NCBI GenBank assembly: GCA_017938245.1
Contig: JAGBBX010000011.1
Coordinates: 62,001 to 126,000, forward strand
DNA: 64,000 nt
Direction of reading: 5' to 3'
DNA from: Bacteroidaceae bacterium
GTDB taxonomy: Bacteria > Bacteroidota > Bacteroidia > Bacteroidales > Bacteroidaceae
Part shown: positions 1 through 10,500 of the stretch, piece by piece
Layout of the letters: every line of letters begins with the position of its first letter
Position numbering within the stretch: the stretch's first letter is position 1
The notes under the pieces: generated by a model
What the model was told of the DNA's origin: nothing
Seen by the model: the letters and a program-made list of their open reading frames with translations, nothing else
The model's database searches: none
Made by a program: the position numbers and the translations under genes

Positions 1-21
1 TAACTACAATTTAAATACATA

Positions 22-3000
22 ATGGGATTTAACGAATTTATAAGTAAACTTTTTGGAAACAAAGCAAGCCGTGATGCACGCGAGATTAAGCCCTGGGTAG
101 ATAAAGTAAAAGCTGTATACCCCGAGATATCTGCACTCAGCAACGACGGGTTGCGTGAGCGTTCAGCCAAGCTTAGGACAAAGATTCAGAGCACAGTAAC
201 CGAAGAGCGTCGTAAAATTGCCGAGCTTAAAGAGAGCATCGAGAGAACCGAGATTGATAAGCGCGAGAGTATCTTTAACCAGATAGACAAATTAGAGAAA
301 GAGGTTCTTGAGAAACTCGACAAGGCACTCGACGAGGCACTGCCCGAGGCATTCGCCATAGTAAAAGATACCGCCCGCCGTTTCACAGAGAACGAGGAGA
401 CAATAGTAAAGGCAACACAGTTCGACCGCGACCTTGCCGCAAAATTCGATTTTGTGCGCATCGAGGGAGACAATGCGATATACAGTAACCATTGGACAGC
501 CGGAGGCAACGACACAAAGTGGAATATGGTTCACTACGATGTTCAGTTGTTTGGTGGTGTGGTACTTCACAAAGGCAAGATTGCCGAGATGGCAACCGGT
601 GAGGGTAAGACTCTCGTAGCTACCCTTCCCGTATTCTTGAACGCACTCACCGGCAACGGTGTTCACGTGGTAACAGTGAACGACTATCTTGCCAAGCGCG
701 ACTCGGAGTGGATGGGGCCCCTTTATATGTTCCACGGACTCAGCGTCGACTGTATCGACAAGCACCAGCCCAACTCAGAAGCACGCCGTAACGCCTACCT
801 TGCCGACATCACCTTTGGTACCAACAACGAGTTTGGTTTCGATTACCTGCGCGACAATATGGCAATGCAGCCCGACGACCTTGTACAGCGCATACACAAC
901 TATGCCATTGTCGATGAGGTCGACTCGGTGCTTATCGATGATGCCCGTACCCCCCTTATCATAGCAGGCCCTGTACCCCGCACCGCCGACCAGATGTTCG
1001 AGGAGTTCCGCCCCATAGTAGAGCGTCTGGTGGATGTGCAGAAAAAACTCGCCACCGAATACCTTGCCGAAGCACGTCGCAAGATATACTCCGAGAACAA
1101 GGACGAGGTAGCCGAGGGTTATGTATCGCTATTCCGCAGCCACAAGGCACTTCCAAAGAACAAGCCCCTTATAAAACTTCTGAGCGAACCCGGAGTAAAA
1201 TCGGGACTACTGAAAACCGAGGAGTATTATATGGAGCAGAACAACAAGCGTATGCCCGAGGCAGTAGAGCCCCTATACTTTGTCATTGACGAGAAAAACA
1301 ATAGTGTCGACCTCACCGACAAAGGTATCGAGCTTATCACAGGTAACTCGCAAGACCGCGAATTCTTCGTGCTTCCCGACATTGCCACTCAGATGTCGGA
1401 GCTCGAGAACAGCAGCCTTACAAATGAGGAGAAACTCGACCGCAAAGACAAGATGCTTGCCGACTATGCCGTAAAATCGGAACGTATACACACCATAAAT
1501 CAGCTGTTGAAGGCCTACACAATGTTCGACCGCGATATAGAGTATGTGGTAAGCGAAGATGGAAAGATTAAGATTGTCGACGAGCAGACAGGACGTATTA
1601 TGGAGGGCCGCCGCTACTCCGATGGTCTGCACCAGGCTATCGAGGCCAAAGAGCGCGTAAAGGTTGAGGCAGCATCGCAAACATTCGCCACAATCACCCT
1701 GCAAAACTACTTCCGTATGTATCACAAGCTGTCGGGAATGACCGGTACAGCCGAGACCGAGGCTGGCGAATTTTGGGATATCTACAAGTTGGACGTGGTA
1801 GTAATACCCACCAACCGCCCCATTGCGCGTAACGATATGAACGACCGCATCTACAAGACCAAGCGCGAGAAATACAAAGCAGTAATCGAGGAGATTGAGA
1901 GCCTTGTACAGCAGGGTCGTCCTGTTCTTGTGGGTACAACATCGGTAGAGATTTCAGAGATGCTGAGCCGTATGCTCACAATGCGTAAGATACAGCACAA
2001 CGTCCTCAATGCAAAGCTGCACCAGAAAGAGGCCGATATTGTAGCAAAGGCCGGTCTTTCGGGAACAGTGACCATTGCCACCAATATGGCAGGTCGTGGT
2101 ACCGATATCAAGCTCAGCGACGAGGTAAAGGCAGCAGGTGGTCTTGCAATAATCGGTACCGAGCGCCACGAGTCGCGTCGTGTCGACCGTCAGCTGCGCG
2201 GACGTGCCGGACGTCAGGGCGACCCCGGTTCATCGGTATTCTTCGTATCGCTCGAAGACAACCTGATGCGTCTGTTCGGAAGCGACAAGATAGCCAAGCT
2301 TATGGACAACAAATATGTTGGAATGGCCGATGGCGAGATGATTGAGAGCAGCCTTATGACCAAGCAGATAGAGCGTGCACAGAAGAAGGTCGAAGAGAAC
2401 AACTTCGGTATACGTAAACGCCTGCTCGAGTATGACGACGTAATGAACAAACAGCGTACCGTAATTTACACCAAACGCCGCCACGCCCTCATTGGAGAGC
2501 GTATCGGTATGGATATTGTAAATATGATTTGGGACCGTTGCTGCAATATCGCCGAAAATTTCCCCTACGACGATGCGAAACTCGAGTTCCTTAGAATATT
2601 GGCAATGGAACTTCCTTTTGCTACACAAGAGGAGTATGACAAACTCGACCCCGAGGCCCGTGCCGAGAAATGTTTCGATGCAGCCATCGAGAATTTCAAA
2701 CGCAAAACCGAGCGTATGGCAAGCACTGCCCGGCCCAACATCGAGTATATATACCAAAAGACCGAGGGTAAAGATGGCATTGTATCGGTTCCCATTACCG
2801 ACGGTCGCCTGTTGTATAATATCCCCGTAAGCATTGTAAAAGCCTACGAGACACAGAGCAAAGAGATTATAAAGTGCTTCCAGAAGGCTATCCTGCTGCA
2901 CACCATCGACAACGCCTGGAAAGAGAACCTTCGCGACCTCGACGAGCTTAAGCACTCGGTACAGAATGCAAGCTACGAACAGAAAGATCCTCTGCTCATC

Positions 3001-3327
3001 TTCAAACTCGAGTCGGTAAATCTGTTCGACAAGATGGTAACAAAGATTAACGACCAGACAGTATCTATCCTCACACGCGGACAGATACCACAGATTGACC
3101 CTGCAAGAGTGAACCAGGCACCACAGCCCGAGCGTCCTCGTCAGCAACAACATTATAACGAAATAAAAGCCGACCTCAACGACCCCAACCAGCAGGCAGC
3201 AGCACAGAACGACACACGTTCGATGCGTCGCGAGCCGGTACGCGTCGATAAGACAGTAGGCCGAAACGACCCCTGTCCCTGCGGCAGCGGTAAGAAATTC
3301 AAGAACTGTCACGGCAAAAACCTTTAA
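22..3327 (+). CDS. secA: Preprotein translocase ATPase SecA
   Basis: SecA is the ATPase that drives unfolded preproteins through the SecYEG channel at the inner membrane. The protein has 1,101 residues, longer than the roughly 900 of E. coli, as is usual in Bacteroidota. The Walker A motif GEGKT is at residues 193-197 and the Walker B-type DEVD at 298-301. The helicase-like second nucleotide-binding half carries [23 protein letters not shown]-rich linker leads to a C-terminal zinc motif (C1085, C1087, C1096, H1097), which in other bacteria binds SecB or ribosomes. The gene stands alone, 48 bp before the next one. Only 21 bases of upstream DNA are present, so its promoter cannot be judged. Confidence 0.98.
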   Translation: MGFNEFISKLFGNKASRDAREIKPWVDKVKAVYPEISALSNDGLRERSAKLRTKIQSTVTEERRKIAELKESIERTEIDKRESIFNQIDKLEKEVLEKLDKALDEALPEAFAIVKDTARRFTENEETIVKATQFDRDLAAKFDFVRIEGDNAIYSNHWTAGGNDTKWNMVHYDVQLFGGVVLHKGKIAEMATGEGKTLVATLPVFLNALTGNGVHVVTVNDYLAKRDSEWMGPLYMFHGLSVDCIDKHQPNSEARRNAYLADITFGTNNEFGFDYLRDNMAMQPDDLVQRIHNYAIVDEVDSVLIDDARTPLIIAGPVPRTADQMFEEFRPIVERLVDVQKKLATEYLAEARRKIYSENKDEVAEGYVSLFRSHKALPKNKPLIKLLSEPGVKSGLLKTEEYYMEQNNKRMPEAVEPLYFVIDEKNNSVDLTDKGIELITGNSQDREFFVLPDIATQMSELENSSLTNEEKLDRKDKMLADYAVKSERIHTINQLLKAYTMFDRDIEYVVSEDGKIKIVDEQTGRIMEGRRYSDGLHQAIEAKERVKVEAASQTFATITLQNYFRMYHKLSGMTGTAETEAGEFWDIYKLDVVVIPTNRPIARNDMNDRIYKTKREKYKAVIEEIESLVQQGRPVLVGTTSVEISEMLSRMLTMRKIQHNVLNAKLHQKEADIVAKAGLSGTVTIATNMAGRGTDIKLSDEVKAAGGLAIIGTERHESRRVDRQLRGRAGRQGDPGSSVFFVSLEDNLMRLFGSDKIAKLMDNKYVGMADGEMIESSLMTKQIERAQKKVEENNFGIRKRLLEYDDVMNKQRTVIYTKRRHALIGERIGMDIVNMIWDRCCNIAENFPYDDAKLEFLRILAMELPFATQEEYDKLDPEARAEKCFDAAIENFKRKTERMASTARPNIEYIYQKTEGKDGIVSVPITDGRLLYNIPVSIVKAYETQSKEIIKCFQKAILLHTIDNAWKENLRDLDELKHSVQNASYEQKDPLLIFKLESVNLFDKMVTKINDQTVSILTRGQIPQIDPARVNQAPQPERPRQQQHYNEIKADLNDPNQQAAAQNDTRSMRREPVRVDKTVGRNDPCPCGSGKKFKNCHGKNL

Positions 3328-3375
3328 GTCCGACAGTTTACAGCAGTTTCAATGAACCAATAAAAAGCAGCAACT

Positions 3376-3819
3376 ATGTTACTCAGTAAAGAATCGAACA
3401 GCAACCTGCAAAAAGCCATCGAAACGATGGCACGCAGTTTCGTAACCACCGAAGAGACAAGCATTACCGACTTTCACTTTCACGTAAACACCGAGAGCGG
3501 CAGCCTCACCATCTTCGACGACGACGACCGCACGCTTGCAAGCACACACATAAGCGAATGGGAGCATTTTAATCAAGAGCACTGCTACGACATTATAGAA
3601 GCCACACTGCGCAACAAACTAACCGAGGCGCAAGAGGCCGGCACACTCGAGAATATGAATATCCTAAAGCCCTACTCGTGCCTGCTCATCGACGACGACA
3701 AAGAGACCATCGTTGACCTGCTCTACGTCGACGACGACACCTACATCATCAACGACGACCTAATGAAGAACTTCGACAAAGAGATGGACGAGTTTCTAAA
3801 GAAACTGTTAGAGGAGTAA
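3376..3819 (+). CDS. Acidic protein of unknown function downstream of secA
   Basis: I do not recognise this 147-residue protein. It has no signal peptide or membrane segment, so it is probably cytoplasmic. It is strikingly acidic, with runs such as FDDDDR, LIDDDKE and YVDDDTYIINDD, and it ends in EEFLKK-like charged helices. It follows secA by 48 bp on the same strand and ends at a strong hairpin (3838-3882), so cotranscription with secA is plausible. Codon use resembles secA, which supports a real gene. A role in export is only a guess from position; alternatives include an immunity-like or calcium-binding-like acidic protein. Confidence 0.8.
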   Translation: MLLSKESNSNLQKAIETMARSFVTTEETSITDFHFHVNTESGSLTIFDDDDRTLASTHISEWEHFNQEHCYDIIEATLRNKLTEAQEAGTLENMNILKPYSCLLIDDDKETIVDLLYVDDDTYIINDDLMKNFDKEMDEFLKKLLEE

Positions 3820-3837
3820 CACATCTTACACCTTTAT

Positions 3838-3882
3838 ATAATTAAAGCCTCAAAACTGTAAAAGTCTTGAGGCTTTAATTAT
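3838..3882. terminator. Bidirectional terminator hairpin
   Basis: Perfect 16-bp arms (3838-3853 and 3867-3882, core AAAGCCTCAA/TTGAGGCTTT) enclose a 13-base loop. A/T-rich tracts lie on both sides. It sits between the convergent acidic-protein gene (+) and the small exported-peptide gene (-) and can end both transcripts. Confidence 0.85.
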
Positions 3883-3899
3883 TATACCTTAATTATATA

Positions 3900-4034
3900 T
3901 TAGGGAGCTACATATTCATCATCGGCACGCAAGTATTTACGTACTCGCGTACCATCCTCTTGTGAATATGCCACAAACGCACAAACAAAAAGAAGCAAAA
4001 AAAGTATATAGTTTTTCTTAGTGTCCAAATCCAT
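3900..4034 (-). CDS. Small exported peptide (44 aa), unrecognised
   Basis: The frame runs from an ATG at 4034-4032 to a TAA at 3902-3900. It begins MDLDTKKNY, followed by a hydrophobic stretch rich in Leu, Phe and Val (residues 10-22) and then AYSQ, which looks like a signal-peptidase I site. The predicted mature peptide is only about 19-20 residues (EDGTRVRKYLRADDEYVAP). Support comes from a near-consensus promoter at 4081-4111 on the same strand, a leader of about 40 nt, and the terminator at 3838-3882 downstream. It is not a lipoprotein, because no Cys follows the hydrophobic core. Function is unknown. It could also be a membrane-anchored small protein if not cleaved. Confidence 0.6.
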   Translation of the reverse strand: MDLDTKKNYILFLLLFVCAFVAYSQEDGTRVRKYLRADDEYVAP

Positions 4035-4047
4035 AATAACAAATAGT

Positions 4048-4063
4048 CACCCTAATTAGGGTG
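4048..4063. promoter_or_regulatory. 16-bp perfect palindrome in small-peptide leader
   Basis: CACCCTAATTAGGGTG reads the same on both strands. It lies between the predicted start point (about 4075) and the ATG (4034) of the small exported-peptide gene, where a dimeric repressor could block elongation. No protein is known to me for this site. TetR, encoded about 450 bp away, is one candidate. Confidence 0.45.
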
Positions 4064-4080
4064 TGAGGATGTAAGCACTA

Positions 4081-4111
4081 CAAATATATAGACTATTTTC
4101 TATATATACAA
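4081..4111 (-). promoter_or_regulatory. Bacteroidetes-type promoter for small exported peptide
   Basis: On the minus strand the -7 element is TATATTTG (plus strand 4081-4088), an exact TAnnTTTG match. A TTG -33 element (4109-4111) lies exactly 20 bp upstream. It points at the 44-residue gene starting at 4034. Confidence 0.6.
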
Positions 4112-4422
4112 TCATTTATCCACCAAAAAACATAAAAAACAAACATTAAAATTGTGAGCAAAAAAAACACTTTTGTGAAATAAGATTACATATTACAAGA
4201 ACCAATTTTCCAAGAACCGATACCACACTGTAATACAGTGAGTCTTTTAAAGAAAATTGCATAAAACGACACATTGAATAATTTTGCCCTTAAACAATAG
4301 CTATTTCAACAAAGAAATAACAGTTTTTTTAGGATGTAACAGCTAAAATCGCAAAGCCCACCCTGAACAACTTAATTTATTACTAAAAAAACTTAATTAG
4401 TGCTCTTAAATACAGAAAACTT

Positions 4423-4454
4423 TTTGCTAGAGAAAAGTTTTCTTTGTACCTTTG
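4423..4454 (+). promoter_or_regulatory. Promoter of the tetR-RND operon
   Basis: TTTG (4423-4426), a 20-bp spacer and TACCTTTG (4447-4454) form a full consensus Bacteroidetes promoter. The tetR ATG follows 46 bp later. As TetR-type regulators usually bind their own promoter, this is the expected place for repression. Confidence 0.75.
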
Positions 4455-4500
4455 CAACGCTAAAAGATAAAATTGCAGAAATAACGCTGTAAGCACAATT

Positions 4501-5154
4501 ATGACAGTAAAGAAAATCGAAAACAACGACAACAGCACTAATGTCCACCAGCGCATAATAGACGGTGCAAGCAAGCTATTTCTTACTAAAGGTATAAAAT
4601 GCGTAAGGATGGATGATATTGCCCACGAACTAGGAGTATCGAAGCGCACCATATATGAGCATTTTGCCGATAAAGACCAGTTGCTTAGAACCTGTTTAGT
4701 ACATCTGCATCGTTATACGTCGGATAAAGTCCTTGAACATCTGCGTGCAAACTCTCGCAACACACTCGACGTAATTCTAACAATGTACGAGGTCTATTTT
4801 GCGATAATGAACAACGTTAACAAGCAATTTTTCATAGACCTTCAGAAGTTGCCCGAGATTAAGCAAAATAACGACCGGCGCGAACGTCTGAACCAACATA
4901 AATTCAGACATCTTATGCGTCAAGGCATAGAAGAGGGACTGTTTCGTGAAGATATAAATCTTGATGTACTCACTTATATCCTTCATCACGACCTTAAACT
5001 CATCACACTTGAGCAACAGTTCGAGAACCAATCGCCCGAGGAGCTTGGAAAAGCTTTTATACTTTTCTATCTACGAGGGATAGCAACCGAAAAAGGACAA
5101 AAGATAATTGAAGAATTTATAGATAAACTTAACGAAAAGAAGAACAAAGAATAA
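4501..5154 (+). CDS. TetR/AcrR family transcriptional regulator
   Basis: This 217-residue regulator has the N-terminal TetR helix-turn-helix at about residues 15-62 (AHELGVSKRTIYEHFADKDQ), followed by an all-helical ligand-binding half. It is the first gene of a unit with a TolC-like channel (18 bp downstream), an RND adaptor and an RND pump. That arrangement is classic for a self-regulating local repressor of an efflux pump. The inducer cannot be read from the sequence. The start ATG fits the promoter at 4423-4454. The lysine-rich C-terminus is unremarkable. Confidence 0.93.
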   Translation: MTVKKIENNDNSTNVHQRIIDGASKLFLTKGIKCVRMDDIAHELGVSKRTIYEHFADKDQLLRTCLVHLHRYTSDKVLEHLRANSRNTLDVILTMYEVYFAIMNNVNKQFFIDLQKLPEIKQNNDRRERLNQHKFRHLMRQGIEEGLFREDINLDVLTYILHHDLKLITLEQQFENQSPEELGKAFILFYLRGIATEKGQKIIEEFIDKLNEKKNKE

Positions 5155-5172
5155 ACAATAAATAAAGTATTT

Positions 5173-6489
5173 ATGAACATTAAAATGCGATTTAAGACAT
5201 TGATTGCAATGTTGGCGCTTGTAACGCTGACATACGCACAGGAAGGTAATCCCACAATGCATCTTACGCTCGACAAAGCCATCGAGCTTGCATTGAGCGA
5301 GAATCCCACGATGAAAGTAGCTGAGCAGGAGATACAGCTCAAAGAGGTATCTAAGCGCGAGGCTTGGCAGAATCTTTTGCCCACAGTATCAATCGACGGA
5401 ACAATCTCGTACAACATTAAGGTTGCCGAGATTAAGACAAGTATGGGTAGTTTCAAGATGGGTATGGACGACTCTAACACTTGGAACGGTGCATTGCAGG
5501 TTGCAGTGCCATTATATGCACCCGCTGTTTACAAGACTATGAGTTTAACCAAGAGCGACCTTGAACTTGCTGTTGAGAAGAGTCGCGGTTCGAAATTAGA
5601 CCTTGTAAACCAGGTTACAAAGGCATATTATCAGTTGATGCTTGCACAAGACTCCTACAAAGTGCTTCAGGACAACTACAAGCAGGCCGAGATAAATTTC
5701 GATATCGTAAAAGCGAAATTCGACCAGGGTAGCGTAAGCGAATATGATAAGTTAAGCGCCGAGGTTCAGAAGAACAGCGCCTGGCCCTCAGTAGTAAGCG
5801 GCAAGAACGCTGTCGAGCTTGCCAAGCTGCAACTGAAAGTTCTAATGGGAATTACAGCAGACGTCAACCTTGTAATAGACGACAATCTTAAGAATCACGA
5901 GGTAGAGATGGCAGCCGCAGGCACACAGCGCATCGACCTTAGCAACAACTCAACATTGCGTCAATTAGACCTCAATGCCGACCTTCTTAGAAAACAGCGC
6001 AAGATTCTGAACACATCGTTCCACCCCACCCTTGCACTTGTAGGAAGCTATCAATATCAGTCGATGTCGAACACCAATTGGGAGGTACACAACTACAACT
6101 GGAGCAACGCATCGTCGCTGACCCTGTCGCTTAGCATCCCTCTCTTCAAGGCAAGCAACTTTACAAAGCTAAAGACAAACAAGATACAGCAGAGCCAGTT
6201 GGCCGAGAACCGTCTGAATACCGAGCGTATGCTGAATATGCAAGCACAGAGCTACATCGACAATATGAAAAAGAGCACCGAACAGCTTCAGTCGAGCAAA
6301 TTGGCAGTGGAGCAGGCACAGAAAGGTCTTAACATCAGCCAGAAACGTTACGAGGTAGGTAAGGGAACTATATTGGAGCTTAACAACTCACAGGTATCGC
6401 TCACAAACACACAACTCGCCTACAACAACACAATATTCGAATATCTTGTAGCACAATCCGAGTTGAACACAGTATTAGGAAAAGAATAA
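5173..6489 (+). CDS. TolC-family outer membrane efflux channel
   Basis: The protein has 438 residues with a signal peptide ending near TYAQ (about residue 23). Two outer-membrane-efflux repeats of long alternating helices follow, with heptad-like stretches such as QAEINFDIVKAKFDQGSVSEYDKL and its C-terminal counterpart KGLNISQKRYEVGKGTILEL. The family forms trimeric channels that dock to an RND pump through its adaptor. The gene lies 18 bp after tetR and 14 bp before the adaptor gene, so it is part of one operon. Substrate is not predictable. Confidence 0.94.
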   Translation: MNIKMRFKTLIAMLALVTLTYAQEGNPTMHLTLDKAIELALSENPTMKVAEQEIQLKEVSKREAWQNLLPTVSIDGTISYNIKVAEIKTSMGSFKMGMDDSNTWNGALQVAVPLYAPAVYKTMSLTKSDLELAVEKSRGSKLDLVNQVTKAYYQLMLAQDSYKVLQDNYKQAEINFDIVKAKFDQGSVSEYDKLSAEVQKNSAWPSVVSGKNAVELAKLQLKVLMGITADVNLVIDDNLKNHEVEMAAAGTQRIDLSNNSTLRQLDLNADLLRKQRKILNTSFHPTLALVGSYQYQSMSNTNWEVHNYNWSNASSLTLSLSIPLFKASNFTKLKTNKIQQSQLAENRLNTERMLNMQAQSYIDNMKKSTEQLQSSKLAVEQAQKGLNISQKRYEVGKGTILELNNSQVSLTNTQLAYNNTIFEYLVAQSELNTVLGKE

Positions 6490-6503
6490 AAACATAAAAT
6501 ATT

Positions 6504-7514
6504 ATGAAGAAGAATCTTACATTCATTACAATGGTTGCCGCAACCCTGCTCTGCTCGTGCGGCAGCGAAACCAAAGAGACTGCAGTACAGGAGGTAACAA
6601 AGCCCAACGTAAAGATTGCTCAAGTTACAGCACAGATGGTTGCTCAAACCGAGCGCTTCGCCACAACCGTTGAAGCCGAGGTGAAGAACAATATCATCCC
6701 CAACGCTCCCCTGCGCATCGACAAGATACTTGTAGAGGTTGGCGACAATGTAGTAAAAGGTCAGAAATTGGTAGAGCTTGATGCAAGCAACCTTGAGCAG
6801 TTGACACTTCAGATAGAGAACCAGCGCACCGAGTTCAACCGTGTAGCCGAGCTTTACAAAGTAGGCGGTGCCTCAAAAGCCGAGTACGACAATGCAAAGA
6901 CTGCGCTTGAGGTAAATGAGAAGGCTCTTAAGAACCGCCTCGAAAACACAGTGCTTGTGAGCCCCATCAACGGCGTTGTATCGGCACGCAACTACGACAA
7001 CGGCGATATGTACGGTGGCCAGCCCATCCTTGTTATAGAGCAGATTACCCCCGTAAAGATGAAGGTAAACGTTAGTGAGAAATACTACTCAAAGGTTAAG
7101 AAAGGTGCCGACGTAGAGCTACAGTTCGAGACCTACGGCGATGAGCTGTTCAACGGCAAAGTAAACATCGTTTATCCCACCATCGACCCCACTACACACA
7201 CATTCCCCGTTGAGATTACACTATCTAACAGTGACCGTCGCGTGCGCCCCGGAATGTTCGGACACGCAACAATCAACTTTGGTGAAGAGAGCCGCGTTGT
7301 AGTACCCGATGCAGCCGTAATTAAACAAGCAGGTAGTGGCGACTACTATATCTATACCTACTCTAATGGCAAGGTTAACTACGACAAGATACAGATTGGA
7401 AAGCGTATGGACGACAAATATGAGCTTATCTCGGGTGTTGCATCAGGAGCCGAGGTAGTTATTGCCGGTCAGAATGCACTTGCAGACGGAGTTGAGGTAA
7501 ATGTAATAAAGTAA
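6504..7514 (+). CDS. RND efflux periplasmic adaptor, lipoprotein
   Basis: This 336-residue membrane-fusion protein begins MKKNLTFITM and has a lipobox-like LCSC, with Cys19 as the likely lipidated residue. The order is typical: a split lipoyl/barrel-sandwich domain (DKILVEVGDNVVKGQKL and VSPINGVVSARNYDNGDMYG) flanking a short coiled coil, a beta-barrel domain with the HTFPVEITLSN stretch, and a membrane-proximal end. It bridges the pump at 7541 and the TolC-like channel at 5173. The short hairpin resembles MexA/AcrA-type adaptors rather than metal-efflux CusB. Confidence 0.94.
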   Translation: MKKNLTFITMVAATLLCSCGSETKETAVQEVTKPNVKIAQVTAQMVAQTERFATTVEAEVKNNIIPNAPLRIDKILVEVGDNVVKGQKLVELDASNLEQLTLQIENQRTEFNRVAELYKVGGASKAEYDNAKTALEVNEKALKNRLENTVLVSPINGVVSARNYDNGDMYGGQPILVIEQITPVKMKVNVSEKYYSKVKKGADVELQFETYGDELFNGKVNIVYPTIDPTTHTFPVEITLSNSDRRVRPGMFGHATINFGEESRVVVPDAAVIKQAGSGDYYIYTYSNGKVNYDKIQIGKRMDDKYELISGVASGAEVVIAGQNALADGVEVNVIK

Positions 7515-7540
7515 CAAACACAACATAAAAACGACACTAT

Positions 7541-10500
7541 ATGAGTATTTATGAAAGTTCAGTAAGAAAACCGATTATGACATCGCTATGCTTCTTAGCG
7601 ATTGCACTATTCGGTATATTCTCACTATCGAAGCTCCCTATTGACCTTATGCCGGATATTGAGACAAATACCATTATGGTATTTACCTACTACTCCGGAG
7701 CAAGTGCCGAAGATATTGAGAACAACGTAACACGCCCGCTTGAGAACACCCTGAACTCGACCGAGCATCTTAAGCACATTACATCTAACTCACGCGAGAA
7801 TGTATCGGTCATCACATTGGAGTTCGAATTTGGTTACGACATTGACGACCTCACGAACGACGTTCGCGATAAACTCGATATGGTAGCATCTTCACTCCCC
7901 GATGATGCCAACAACCCTATCATCTTCAAGTTCTCTACCGATATGATTCCTATTATGATGATTTCGGTAAAGGCTGAAGAGAGTCAGGCTGCACTTTACA
8001 AGATTCTCGACGATAACATCGTGAATCCCCTTGCACGTATCGAGGGTGTTGGTACTGTATCAATCAGCGGTGCCCCCGAGCGCGAGATTAACATTTATAT
8101 GGACCCGGTGAAGATGGAGGCATATAATATCTCGGTAGAGGCTGTCAGCTCCGTTATCTCGGCCGAGAACCGCAACATCCCCGGCGGTACATTCGATATT
8201 GGTAACAATACCTACTCACTGCGCGTCGAGGGAGAATTCAAGAACCCTCAAGATATGCTCGACCTTGTTGTCGGAACACGCAATGGTGCAAATATTTACC
8301 TGCGCGACGTTGCTCGTATTGTCGACAGTGTTCAAGAGCGCGCACAGCGCAGCTTCACCGACGGACAGCAAGGAGCGATGATTATCGTTCAAAAGCAGTC
8401 GGGTGGAAACTCTGTTGCCATTGCCAATGCTGTTCGTGAAGAGCTCCCCAAACTACAGCAGCGTCTCCCCTCTGATGTAGAACTCGATATAATTGTCGAT
8501 ACCTCGGAGAACATCGTTCAGACAGTAAACACTCTTACCGACACTATCCGCGATGCGCTTATCTTTGTGGTATTGGTGGTATTTATCTTCTTGGGACGTT
8601 GGAGAGCAACAGTTATCGTTGCCATCACAATCCCCTTCTCGCTGGTAGCATCGTTCATCTACCTCTTTGCAACCGACGGCTCAATCAATATGATTTCACT
8701 CTCTTGTTTGAGTATTGCCATCGGTTCGGTTGTGGACGACGCCATTGTGGTGCTCGAGAACATAACAACACACATCGAGCGCGGTTCAAGTCCCTATAAT
8801 GCAGCCGTTCACGGAACAAATGAGGTAGGAACCTCGGTTATGGCATCTACACTCACTATGTTTGCCGTATTCTTCCCGCTGACAATGGTAACAGGTATGA
8901 CAGGTGTCCTCTTCAAGCAGCTTGGTTGGATGATGTGTATCATTATGCTCATTTCGTTGGTTGCTTCACTGACACTGACACCTATGATGTGTGCCAAGAT
9001 GCTCAAATTGCAGAAGAAACAGAGCAAGCTGTTCATTAAGATATATACCCCCATTCAGAAGGGTCTTGATGCCATAGATGACCTATACGCACGCATAATC
9101 AACTATGCTGTACGCCACCGTTGGACAGTGCTGGCAGCCTGCTTCGGCTTGTTTGCTTTGAGTTTACTTTTGGCAGGAGGTATAAAGAGTGAATTCTTCC
9201 CTGCGAACGATAATGCACGTGCAACAGCTACAATCGAGCTCCCCATCGGTTCACGTGTCGAGCACTCGCAGGATATTGCACTGAAACTCACCAATATATG
9301 GAAAGAGCGTTACGGCAAAGACCTTAAGGCTTGTAACTTCACCGTTGGTCAGGCCGATGAGAACAATACATTCGCTTCGTTGCGCGATAATGGTTCGCAC
9401 ATCATCAGTTTCAATATAAGTTTTGTTCCCTCTGACCAGCGTGAACTCTCAATTGACCAGATTTGTGACCAGATGCGTGCCGACGTAAAATTGTTCCCCG
9501 AGATTGCACGAAGCAACATCTCGACAGGTCAGCAGGGAATGGGTGGACAGAGCGCTGCCACATTCGAAATTTATGGTCACGACTTTAACGAGACCGATAA
9601 GATAGCAAAAGAGTTGGCAGACAAACTGCGTAGCAATGAGATGTTTACACAGGTTATCATAAGTCGTAGCGACTACCAGCCCGAGTATCAGGTGGAGTTC
9701 GACCGCGAGAAGTTGGCAATACACGGACTCAACCTTAGCACAGCTGCCACATACCTGCGTAACCGCTACAACGGTTCGTTGGCAACATACTTCCGCGAGG
9801 ATGGTGACGAGTACGATGTTAAGGTTCGCTACGAGCCCGAGAGCCGTACAAGCATCGAAGCTATCGAGAATATCGTAATCTACTCATCTACAGGCAAGCC
9901 TGTTCGCATCAAGGAGCTTGGAAAGGTGGTACAGAAGGATACACCTCCTACCATCGAGCGTAAAGACCGCGAGCGTATCGTTACCGTTGATGGTGTGCTT
10001 GCAGCAGGTGCAGTACTGAGTGATGGTGTAGCATACGGAGAGTCGGTAATCGAGCAGATGGAGATACCCTCAGGTATTGCCGTACAGGTGGCAGGTTCTT
10101 ACGAAGACCAGCAGGATTCTAACCGTGACCTCGGTCAGTTGGGATTGATTATCCTCATCCTTGTGTTCATTGTAATGGCATCACAGTTCGAGTCACTCAC
10201 CTACCCCTTCATCCTTATGTTCTCGGTGGTGTTTGCCCTCAGTGGTGTGCTCATCGGACTATATGTTACCGGTTCGAACCTTAACATTATGTCGATGCTC
10301 GGTGGTATTATGCTCATTGGTATGGTTGTGAAGAACGGTATTGTGCTCATCGACTATATTATGCTGCTGCGCGAGCGCGGATTGGGTATTATTCAGGCCT
10401 GCGTAGGTGCGGCAAAGAGCCGTCTGCGTCCTGTGCTTATGACAACCTGTACCACAATTCTTGGTATGGTGCCTATGGCTGTCAGTCAGGGTGTCGGTGC

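Larger units (their letters stand above)
4035..4500. other. A/T-rich divergent intergenic region
   Basis: This gap separates the small minus-strand peptide gene from tetR. It holds the peptide-gene promoter (4081-4111), a 16-bp perfect palindrome in its leader (4048-4063) and the tetR promoter (4423-4454). The middle part, roughly 4112-4420, is A/T-rich. I see no open frame with gene-like character in it and no recognisable RNA. Confidence 0.6.

Noticed and set aside
2230..3312. Long open frame on the minus strand inside secA (360 codons)
   Set aside because: It is the mirror of the conserved SecA frame; its translation is cysteine/valine-rich with no domain, and no promoter precedes it.
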